A stretch of DNA of 64,000 nucleotides from Desmodesmus armatus (Eukaryota; Chlorophyta; Chlorophyceae; Sphaeropleales; Scenedesmaceae). How positions within the stretch are numbered: position 1 is the first letter of the stretch; every line of letters begins with the position of its first letter. Position numbers and translations under genes: made by a program. Below the pieces are notes generated by a model. It was not told the DNA's origin. It saw only the letters and a list, made by a program, of their open reading frames with translations, and ran no database searches. The stretch spans positions 62,001 through 126,000 of the forward strand of contig VIIQ02000178.1 of NCBI GenBank assembly GCA_007449985.2. The letters are read 5' to 3'. Positions 1-11,500 of the stretch are shown here, one piece after another.

Positions 1-659
1 GCACTTACTATGTCCTCGGGGTGCAGTTTGTCTGCTTCTCCTGCTGCTAGACCGTCTGTGACGTGACGTCCACAAGCCCAGCAAACTGCAGCTGCGCTGC
101 TTCAGGAAACACGGCGGCTGCAGGCCCTGAGCTGAGCCAGCATGCTGTTTCCCGCCCAACCATACCGCCTCCTAAGCTTGGCTGCCTCGTGCTGCTGCTG
201 GTGCCGCTGCAGCGGCGGCTGGTGCTACAGCCGCCAGAAGTGCTACAATCATCCCTGAACTGCCGCAGCTGCTACGTGTGCCGGAGCGGCAACTGCTGCT
301 CGCAGCACTGTGGTCCATCACAGCCGCTGTTGGCAGCGCAGCCCCTGCTGCTACAATTGCCGCAGGGACCTTGCAGTGAGTGTCACATTCGTTGTCAGTG
401 ACGCAAGCAGTGCTGAGGGCTTGAAAGGGCGGGGGAGGGGGACGGCAGGCAGGGGCGCTAGCAGGGGGGGTGCCACCTTTACGACAGCGATGGCGAGAGT
501 TGCAGACTGGCAGATGAACAGAAGTGCTGGCAGCAATCTTGTTTTGTGGGATGCATGTGATAGGACGAGAACAGCCTCACACAGCGCATTGCCGCGCATC
601 GGAGCTGACTGCGTCGTTGTGTCGTTTGTGTCGTTCTTCGCACTTCATCTGCCCTGCAG

Positions 660-1393
660 ACTGTGCAACAACGTTCAAAGATGAAGCAATCGCGTTCGAC
701 AAACGCATCGCGTACTGCTTCTTGCCGCTGCCCGTTACCGACAACTCTCTCGGCGCGGACTGCGCCTGCACTGCCGCTGGCGGTTACTACCCGATGCCTT
801 GCCAGTGCAACAATGGGCAGTGCGCTGCTGCGGCAACTATCACGGACCTTCCATGCGGCTGCAAGAACACGACGATTTGGGGCACGACCAAGGGCAACAC
901 GGAGCTCGACTCCTCGTTGTACGCAGTCGCGGAAGGCAACGAGGAGGCCAGCGATGCAAGGTGCATGGTCAACAGATGGGAGACAGACCGTGTCATGATC
1001 CGCCCAGCTTGGTACACGTTCACAGCCCCTGCCGATGCCACGATCACGATGGACACTTGCTGGTATGAGGCGGCGAGCAATGCACAGACGCCGACCTTCC
1101 ACTGCGACTACTACAACAACGACAACGTGACAAACTGTCCCGACCAGATCAACACGATCCTCATGGTGTACGAGGCAGGGTCTGAGTGCCCTGGCAAGAC
1201 TTGCCTTGCTGGCAACGACGCCCACAGTAGCGGCAGGCAGTGCAGCAAGGTAATGGTGCCTGTCCAAGCCGGCAAGCAGTACGTGGTGGCGGTTGGCGTG
1301 TACAACCTGTGGGGCACTACAGCAAACGCTGACAGGAACAACAAGGGACCTTTCAGACTTGTATTGACCAGTGATCAGGCCTGCTCGGCTTGA
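660..1393 (+). CDS. 3' exon of a secreted-type Cys-rich protein with a PPC/CUB-like beta-sandwich (5' end uncertain)
   Basis: Open frame ending at TGA 1391-1393, rich in Cys and aromatic residues. A Cys cluster comes first (CACTA, PCQC, NNGQC, PCGCK). A beta-sandwich-like part follows, with WYTFTAPADATITMDTC, then NTILMVYEAG, then a QYVVAVGVYN strand and a closing GPFRLVLTSD. This order resembles bacterial-type pre-peptidase C-terminal or CUB-like extracellular domains, which is pattern recognition only. A good acceptor (CTGCAG) ends at 659 and gives phase 1, so the first methionine probably lies in an upstream exon. A phase-compatible donor occurs near 375/376 in the frame starting near 63, which is also Cys-rich, but the link is unproven. 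No signal peptide is visible in the retained part. Probably extracellular or cell-wall. The product could equally be a longer protein starting left of the window. Confidence 0.5.
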
Positions 1394-3773
1394 AGCTCAA
1401 GGCCATCGTACATGTTGCGGTGATTATCGGTGGTGTCATCATGCAACATGCGGCACCATGTTGCACAAGTGGCAGAAGGCTCTTGCCACCAACGTCACCC
1501 TGTTGCAGTTCGTAGCGGCGGAAGGACTGTCCATAGGAGCACCACTGCACTAATGGTGTTGCCGCATTCACATCACGGGGCACCGTTCGGCAACTGAGCA
1601 CACTTGTGTTGTGTGTGCATGAACGCCTGCCAGGCGTTCGGAATGCCCCTTCTCACCCTCATAGCTGCATGCGCAGCATGGGAATGTGGTCCACATACCT
1701 GATACATCATTGGGTTGCGCACTGAATGGCATGTGCGCTTTCTTTGTTTGAGTTGTGTATAGACTTGTTTTTGGACTTGACCCACAACTCAGTTTGCCAA
1801 ACTGCAATGTTTGGAACATTGCACTAGGGCTTGGTCTGTCAGAGATGGGCGCTGTATGGGCACATGGCACATTTAAAACATGACATTTTGCCTTTGTCAT
1901 ATCCACTCTTTGACAGCATGCACTGTCCTTAAGTACATGGACGGTGATACTTGAAGGAGGCTTGCGGCATGGTGGCTGTTGCCTTTGTGATGTGAAGGGA
2001 TACTGCTTGAAGGGGCGTCTGCCTTTTTGGGATCGGCAGGCTCCGGTGGAGGGGGCAGCTGCTCATGTAGCCGCTGATGGCCATCATTTCACTTACATGC
2101 TTTGGCAAGGAAGCCTTGGTACGATGAAGGATTGTTGTCATTGCATGATGTGAAAAGGGCACATACTGGCAATGCATGGAGGTGAAGGGAATATTGTTGT
2201 GAATGGGGCTTACTGGCAAGTGCAGGGTGGTGTGAAGGGAGGACTGTCCAGGAGGGCTCGCTGGTGGCAGCTTGGATGATGTGAATGACATTTTGTTTGG
2301 ATTGAGGGGCTTGCCGGCAATTTTGTATCCTTGTGAGTGACACGCCGGACTGCGCTTTGTTGCAAGGTGATTGGCATCTACAGGTGCATAAACAGTGCGT
2401 GAGCCTCACCCCCGGGGGGGCAGACTGACATATGCGAGGCATATTGGCAGTTGCCTTTGTGGAACGAAAAGAACACATGTACGCACCAGCACTGCGCAAG
2501 GGTGGGGGCAGGGAGGCTACTGGCACGTGGCCCAGTAGAGTGCAGGGAGTGCTGTTTCATGAGGAGCACATGTTGGCGTGTGCCAAGGGAGGGCACAGTG
2601 ACAATTGCCTTTGTGGGTGTGGATGGAGTGTGTAGAGAAGGGGTGGCCATTTCGGCTGGTCAACAGCGGCCGTACTAGCAAAAGCCTTCTGGGTTTCAAG
2701 GATTGTTGTGTGTGAGGGACGACCCCAGATTGGACGGTGACGTACCGGATGCACTGCAGTCTGCGATTTCATGTTATGGTGTGATGCGACTGCTGTGGGA
2801 CCAAGAGATGCTGGTGTACGGCGCACATCATCATGTTGCACTGTGGGACGCTGTTGTGGGTCGTTTGCCAACCAAGCGGCCCCCAACCTAGCCGTTCCAA
2901 GGCCCGTAGTTGGAGGTACCTCTGCTTGAGATTGAAAATGGGACCCATACAATGACCCCTTGAGGATGATAGTTGGTAACCCTGCTTGAGAATGAGACCC
3001 AGACATTGCTCTAGGCGGCAGCAAAGTGCCGCCTAATGGGTCTCTCACCAATGGTCACAGAGCACAGGCAAGTCTTGTACAGCACTGCATGTGCACAGGT
3101 GCCAACTCGCAGATTTAAAGGTCACAGTACAGAACAGTGCTTGGTGACAGAGTCCCAGCCTCCGCACTAGCAGCGGGCTCCTATTGCAATGTTCATTGTA
3201 GCACAGGCTGTCAGTGACAGCCTGACCTGGCAGGTCAGGTTCTGGGGCAATCGCAAGACACCCACAACGCGACAAGAAACACTACTACAGCTGCGTTGCA
3301 CCGACGGTTGCAGGTGGCACACAGCCAAATGCCAAAGTGACATCAGACAACCTCGTCTGGCGCCAAGATGGCACGCCACTAACAACAAACAAATGATGCA
3401 TCATGTTACCACACCACCACACGCTGGCATGACTGCTCCCCCAGCCAAGGCAGTTCTCTGCAACATACTCAACCCCACAGAAAGTTGGTGTGCTGCATCA
3501 CACCACCACTCAGTCGCTGACTGACATCACCACACAGCCCTCACCACATGCCAAGCTGAGACAAGCATATAAATGCGCGCATGCAAACATCACAACTAAT
3601 GCCGCTCTGTGATGTAACGGGTAGCTCAGGGCACCACTGCTGCTGGTGTGGTTGCGATTGCTGCCACAGCTGCTGTTGCACGGCGGATATGAGATTCGCC
3701 GCTGTGACATGCTGCTGGAGTCCCCTTGAATCGGGTGACAGAACGGACCCTAGCAGGCCTTGTAAAGGGGGCA

Positions 3774-3812
<39 letters not shown>

Positions 3813-5579
3813 TGAGCGTAGGTGTGAACACCAATTGAGGAATTATGCATGCTGCAGCATCACATGTACGCCATACAGTGGTAGTTGCTGAAACCTTCCT
3901 TGGCATGCCCAAGAGCACTATTTGCAGTGCGGCACCTGTGCCCTACTGTGTGCTGAACAAGCACAGCTTCCTAGGCACATGCAAGCCCCACTATCAGCCC
4001 ATGTGGCCTGAAAGCTGCAGCTCCATACGCCAACAGCTGCAAGGGCAAAGATGAATGCTGACAGCAGCAGGTAAACCATGTGTGATCTTCTGATCCACCT
4101 CTAGAGATGACAGATCTGTCTTGCCAAGACAGTGGGCAGTGTGAGGCTCACTTTTCCAAGAGCGTACCCACCAGGTGTGTGGCATGACTGCTGTATTGCA
4201 TGGAACGTATGTGGGCAGACGGCTTGGATCTGCAGGATTTCTGTGGCCAGCACTGCTGTGGCCCGACATCGTATTGTACTGCCAGACTGACACTGACACA
4301 CTTGGAGTCCGCCCGGCCTGTTGGAATCACCACTTGATGAGCCTAGTAGGGCTGCAGCGATTAGTGTTGTTTTTTCAGTTGTCTCGCCCTAAGCCCCAAC
4401 TCCAAACCCTGAACGTGCCCCGACAGAGCTCACGCAAGAGGGCCAGGTCCACACAGGCATTGTTGTTTTCCCTTGTGCATCTGTCTGCCAACTGTGGGGG
4501 TGTGGCTGGTTGTTCATGATGAAGTTTGTGTCTCTTGGGAGCTTGCATCATGACCGGGCACTCAGCCTGAGTCACTGGCAGTGCTAGGCTGGCACGGCTT
4601 GTCTTACAAGATAGTGTGTGCCAGTGGAGCAAACTGGTGACCGTGCTCGCTACTAGTAGGCGGTTTATCGATGGGCGTGAAGCAGCGCTAAGCACTGCTG
4701 CTGCCCCTAACTGCCTTTTGTGAGCATCCCGAGCATGGCATGCACGAAGTGGCTGGGCCCTGCTGGGCCAGCTGGTGTTGCGCGCACCTGCTGGTGCGTG
4801 TGGCATGTGCTTGGTTGCTATCCGCAGCAATCAAGCCTCGGCTGATGATACAAACGCCAGCTGATAGTCGCCGTGTGGCACACGTTGTGTCAAATGAAGT
4901 ACAGCTGACAGCGACTGGTGCGACTTGACGCTGACACCCCAGCAGTCACCATGCACATGTTGCAGCAAACATCAGTATCATTACACATAGAGCTCAGCTC
5001 TATTTGCAGCTCAGCTGCAGGAAACACTTGTTGGTCAGGTTGCACCCTCAACAGGGGTGCACACCTCATGTGGCACGGCTTGGCGGCCCCTGCTCATGTA
5101 TGCCACTGCCCCTTTGACAGTGCTTAGTGGTTCACATTGGGTCACAGTTTATTGCAACATAGACAAGCTGACAGGATGCAGCAACATCGACAGCAGCAGC
5201 AGCTGTGCCAGGCCTTGAATCCCCTTTGAAAGCAACTGAACCTGAGCATAAGGGAGGTTCAGCTGGCTTTTGGCCTTAGGTCTAGCAGCACACATTGGTG
5301 GTAAGACTGGCCCGGATACCACCAGGACAACCACAAACCAGTCACTTGTCCAGTCATTGCATGCGCTTGCTCTCTACAACAATACATTCACACCCCTTGT
5401 GACTATGATACTTGCGCTCAAGTAAAAATGTATGGAGTGTGCAAACAAGGTTGCACTCACCACCTCTGCAAGACACAATCAAACCACAACCTCCACAAAC
5501 ACTGCTTTGATTTGAACATGGCACTGTCGAGCAAGGACGGACAAATAGTTGCTCCCTTGGTTGTATCATAACTGGCCTG
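1394..5579. other. Intergenic stretch, no gene recognised
   Basis: Many short chance frames on both strands but none with family motifs or coherent splice sites. Between about 1970 and 2640 short motifs recur (variants of 'ttgcctttgtg' and 'tgaaggga'), suggesting a degraded minisatellite. There is a perfect inverted repeat at 1621-1639 and two overlapping ones at 3204-3239. A TATA-like stretch (tataaat) lies near 3570 with no convincing gene behind it. Confidence 0.5.
3778..3810. repeat. (CAG)n microsatellite
   Basis: About nine CAG/AGC units in a row in non-coding sequence. CAG runs are common throughout the window, including in exons, where they encode Ala, Gln or Ser. Confidence 0.8.
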
Positions 5580-8500
5580 CTAGGGTTTCATTGCGGGAGG
5601 CATGGGCAGCGCCACTGACGCTCTCGCAGACTCTGACCCACTTTCACTGCTGCGTGGCGCACCAGCCATGCTGGGCCCCCTGCTGCTGCTGCTGCTGCCT
5701 GCCTCGGGATGGTGCCCATCCTGCGGCCCTGCTGCTGCCATCTGCCTGAGCATGGCACTGGCGACTGGGCCAGTGTCCTCCACCAGCTTGTTGAACATGC
5801 TGTGGGGGTCCTGCAGCAAGGTAGAGGGCTTCTCAAACTCCTTCACCTGCACAAGACGACAAGCAGCAACATCGACACCATGTTTGAGTGAGGCAAGCCG
5901 CTACATGAGCTTCAGTGGTCAGGTAAACGGCTTTAATCTAGGGAAGCCGCGCCAGCTGAGCTCGCCTGCCCGGCCTCGCACACACACGTCGGCCAGCTCT
6001 GCTGCCAATGTATCAGCTGCGCACTCCTTTGACGGTCACCAAGGTGTGCCTTCAAGCGCGCTGACAATGTCCTGTGCAAGCTGGTCATTGCCGTGCGTGT
6101 GCAAGACACAGAAGTTGATTATGACAGTGCAGCCAAGCAGCAACATCAGGCTGAGATGATTCATTCGTACATACCTGCCCCTGCGCCATAGCCAAGATCT
6201 TGTCACTGAAGATGATTGTGTCCAGGCGGTGGGCGATGGTTAGGGTGGCTCGCTCAGCAAACACGCGCCGGATGGTGCGCTGAATCAACACATCAGTCTG
6301 CACAGCACAAAAGTACCGCAGGGACAGCCTTGGACATGGTTGACAACCCCTGAACCCTACGTGATCATACGTGCCAAGCCTGTTGCAGGTCTCAAACTCA
6401 AACAGTGCACTGCAGACACCTGGTGGCCATGCTCGATAAGGGCAGCATAACAAGGCCTACCTGCAGGTCCATGGCTGCTGTGGCTTCGTCCAGCACAAGT
6501 ATGTGGCTGGGCTTCAGCACGCAGCGGGCCATGCAGATCAGCTGCTTCTGGCCTAGGCTGAAGTTGCTGCCGCCTTCGACCACGGCCCCATCCAGGCCCC
6601 CTGGCAGGTCAGCAATAGCCGCCTTGAGGTGCACCATGGCTGCAGGCACAGTGCAAAGAATTTGCAGGTGTATGAGCATTAATCTTATTGGGATCGCAAA
6701 TGAGGACACATTCTGCTGCATGTTTCGTATCTCTACTCCGGGTGTGGCACTGCATTGCAAAAAGAGGCTGTCACAGTGTGCAGCACTTTGCTACTAGCTA
6801 GACGCCTCACTCATATGACCCTGGCCCTCTGCACTCACACAGTGCGTGCCATAGCTCATTGTCAGATGCTGTTCCGAATGGGTCCAGGTTTGAGCGTACT
6901 GAGCCCTTGAACATGACAGGCTCCTGGGGGATGATGCTGATGGCACGGCGGACCTGCAGGCACATACAGAAACGGGACAGCTCGCCCAGTCAGCTGGTGC
7001 AGCCAATGATTGGCATTTGTGTAGTTGCAGAGTTGTTTCATGGCTACATCTGCTCCAGAATCTGCCAGGGTGCAGGCCTAGCATGGCTGTGCTTTATTAG
7101 ATGTCCTGCCCCTGTGGCTGTGCGCGCACCTCTCTGAGAGGCAAAGCACCGATGTCTTGCCCGTCGATGACAATGCGCCCGCCGGCCAGGTTGATCATTC
7201 TGAAAAGAGCCATCAGCAGCGTGGTCTTGCCAGAGCCAGTGCGCCCGACGATGCCAATCTGCAAGGACGTGAGGCAGCATGACAAAGCAAGGCGTATGAT
7301 GCAACATGTACACATTTTGCGCTACAGTGATCATACACTGAACCTGACTGGAATGAAACAGCTCGACACCAAATCTTATCTGCTGGCTTCTACCGCCAAG
7401 TACCGCACCTTCTCACAGCTCTGCACATGGAAGCTGATGTGCCTGAGTGCCAGGGGCCCGCCAGGGAAGTAGCGCAGTGACACGTCCTCAAATTTCAGGT
7501 CACCTGCCGCAAGAACAACTCTCTTGTCAGCACGCGAATGGAGGGTACGCAGCCATCACAGCAGCACAGTGCCTTGATACTCTGCCGACACTCAATAGAA
7601 CGGGGTGGGCACAAGTTGGCATGCTTGCAGGCAACAAGGCATCTGCACAGTCCAAGAGATTTGCATTTGGTAGTGTCAATGCTGACGGCATGCGCAGATA
7701 GGTGCAAAGCAACGGCAGTTGATCTTTGAACTGCTTTGAGATCGTCGCACCTGAAGCCGGCCACCCAGCGGGAACCACCGCCGTGCTTGTCTTTGCAGAC
7801 GCCGCGGGCTTTGCCATGCCAGCCACAGCAAGGCCTGCATCGCCCAGCACTGCTGCTGCTGTCTTGCTCTGGCCATCTAGAGACGCAAATGGGGATCCCT
7901 TGCCTGCCGCTGAACCGTCTGCTGAACCGGGCTTCTGCTGCTGTGTGGTGCCATCAGCATTGACGGTGATGGTGGCATGCTCAGGCCCATGGTGTTGCCC
8001 ATGGTGCAGTATGTGGTTTGCAACAGCGTGCAAGTGGGGGCGATGGTGTGTGTGTCCATGGCTGTGGGCTTCTGCTTCCAGCGCAGCAGCTGCCGCGGCT
8101 GCCATGGTGGGGTCTGTCTTGCTTGCACTTGCCATGCGCAAGGACGCTTGCCTGCAGCCAAAGAGACATCCAACACGGTGTTGAGATCCTATACAAGGTG
8201 AAATGGGGTGCGGTTGCCGCTCGTGTGCAAGCCCCATGAACAGCAGTTGATGCCGGCAGGCAAATTGACCACTGATGGCCATGAGCTGGAGTGCTCACCT
8301 CCTGTCGCTCGCTGTACGGCGGGTGCTGTGGCGCCTGGTGGCCTGGCTCCCAACAAAAGATCCAGCTGTGGACTTAGTGCGACTAGCTGGAGCGTCGCCT
8401 GCCAGCTGGAAGCGATGCGGCAGGTGCTTAAGGCCTTCATGTGCATCCGATTCCGCTTCATCCTCAGCGTCTGTCACTTCAACAGGCACCTGCGAACGAG

Positions 8501-11500
8501 CCAAGACAGGCACGGTCAGGATGCATTACAGCACAGCACTAAGTGTTGTGGCCTGGATGCTTGCAAAGACTTGTGGTCTGTGTGTGCAATACATGCACTT
8601 ACATCAGTCCTCACAAGCTGGGCCACAATGCTGTGCGCAACTGCGAGGCTGAAGGAACCAGATGCTGCTGCGCCATCACACCTGTGTGGCGAACGATGTC
8701 ACGCGCTCGATTGCGTCCCACATGGACACTGTGTCCGCAACTCCACGCACCACCCAGGTGAAAAACACCAGAACCTGAATGGAGTTGGAGATTGCGAGTC
8801 CCACGTTGGCTGCACCCAGAGTCTCACTGAATGCCACGCTGAACAGGCAGGTGGCCACCACAAGGATTGCGCCAATAAAGTCGCACCAGAACGCCAGGAA
8901 CAGGTGTGTCTGCTCCATGTTGAAGAGGGCCAGGTGGTGCCTGTTCAGCAGGTTGACATTCTCCTGCAGCACAACATGCACAGGTTGCAGAAAGAGCTCA
9001 GTTGACTGAGATGTGGACCTTTTCCTTATCACATTTGTGGTGAGGCAGCAAAAATACTGCAATGTACTCGGCAAAATACTCCAATGTACTCGGCGAGTGA
9101 ACTGCAGTCGACACACCTGGATGAAGTAGTCGACAGCGTTGAAGGCCCTGATGACATCCATGCCCTGCAGGCTCTCGTCAACATGCACAAACAGCGCGCT
9201 TGCAGTGTCGCCTGCCCAGCGCTTGAGCAGGGTTGCGGCTGGCAGGTACAGGTACTGCATCATCGCAAACGCAAGGAACAGCGCTCCTGTCATGATGGCG
9301 TAGTAGTAGATGGACACCGTCACAATTGCCAGGCTGGTGAGGAGGATCATGAGGTAGATCCCAGTCATGTGGAGGGTGTCCGGTAGGGTCTCATCCAGGG
9401 TGTCCTACAGGAGAAATGCATGCAGCTCTTCCAGGTGAGAACAAGCGTTGGCCAGCGCAACACAGGTACATTGCAGTCATCATGGTTCTGGTGCATGTGT
9501 GATACCACAACAGGTACCATCAGCAGGTGTGCATGTGCTCACAGAAGCTGCATGCCCCAGAATGCCATGACTTGCCTGGTCCCTTGCAAATGCGTTGAGC
9601 ACATCTCCCAAAGGTGTGCGCAGGAAGAACAGGATGGGTGCTGCCAGCACACGACAGAACAGCTCTGCAGTACAGCATCAACACGAGCCATCAGATGTGC
9701 GATGTTGGTGAAGGTGCTGTCAAAGTACAAGTACAGGCATGGTGGCTGATGCAACTCAGTTGGAATGGCCCCAGCATTTCCTGCTGAGTGACAAGGAGGA
9801 TGCATGCACCATGTTCAGTGGGAAAGCAAACTCACGGTTGTGCAATCTTGTGCTGGCTTGGACGGACCACATGCCAAAGACTGTGTCGCGCGTCAGCAGC
9901 AGCCCGATGAACAGCAGGACCAGTGCCATGTAGATCAGCAGGTACAGCTGGTTTGAGCGTGCAATGCCGTACAGCGCGATGAACTGTGCTGGGTTGTCTG
10001 ACGCCCAGGACCTGCACAGCAACAGACATCAGCAGCAATCACAGTGGCACACAGTCAAGGTGATTGGACCAGACACAAAAAAGTATCCACCCAGAGGATA
10101 TATGGCTTGATGTGTTGACAGGTTGCAATGTCCAATTCGATCCTTGAGGATGCCATCCTGTTGGTCAGCTCACCTGATCCACCAGTCGCCCATGATGCGG
10201 GTGGTCTGAGCGAATGCAAAGATGAACAGCGTCACCAGCCCCAACACCAGTCCACCACTCTGCCAGTACACGTAGGCCGCCTGGCCTGCACCCAGACGCT
10301 TGCATGTGCCGTTGAACTGTGCTGCAACCTCCTCAGGCGACTCCAGCAGGTCATCCACAGGGGCCACACTTTCAGTGCGGCCGTGGCGCACAGCCTTGAT
10401 CAGGGCATCCTGCAAGCAGCAATCGTGCCCACAGCCACAAAGGTAATCAACATAAGGGCTGCGTGTGAGGTGTCATGGATGCCCACGTACCATGGTGCGG
10501 TACATACGGGCGGTACACTATCCAACGAAAGTCGCCTGCAATGCACGATCATCCAGCGCAGTTGGTGACACTGGAACCAGCTACCAGCAGGCATGCACAG
10601 GTCACATCCCATGAAACCTGTGCTGGGAGCAAGCTGCAAACCACATCAGCATTTGAGGGGGGCTCACCTTGTTGTCGCCAGCACCTGCAGTTGCGCTTTC
10701 CTTGGCCTCCACTGTTGCGTCACTGAGCATGTGGTCCACAGGCATGTGGGTGCTGATTGCAGCTGCATCATATGGGCCAAAGTAGACCACGCTGCTATCC
10801 TTGACAATGGCCACCTTGTCGCACTGCAAGTAAAGAGCATGTCAGCACGGCAAGAACACCAAGCAATCAATTTGGTGCTGCCAGCTGGACGGTTGGGGTA
10901 CTTGGCCACACTGGTGCCGCTTGATCTGAGGATTCCATGGCCCTGACGGGAGCCATTTGCACAATTGCGGACTGCATGAGAGGCCCATACTATTGGTGTG
11001 TGATCGTTGTGCTTGCAACAGCTCGTGGCTGCATGCACTCATACCTGAGGCAGCAGCTCCAACTGGTGGGCCACCAGCACAACTGCTTTCTCGACCAGCA
11101 AGCCCTTGATGCACTTGTCAAAGATGTGCTTGGATGTGTGCTGGTCCACAGCTGACAGGGGGTTGTCCAGCAGCACCAGCTGTGCATCATGGTAAGCAGC
11201 ACGTGCCAGACACACACGCTGACGCTGACCACCAGACAGGTTGATACCACGCTCGCCCGCCATTGAAGCATCCCCTGCACAACACAAGCAGCAGGCAGGT
11301 TTGTCAGCAAACACATCTAGCTGCACCCATATGGAAGCAGTGCCCTGCAGCCTGCAAAGTTTGCGCTGGCAGCATACCCCCATACATTAGTTTGCAGCCA
11401 TGAGGCACCAGCAACCTAGCCTTGCCTCAACCTGGTGCAACAGTGGGGGGGGGGACCTACCGTTGGGCAGGATCTTGAGGTCTAGCTCCAGTGCGCAGGC

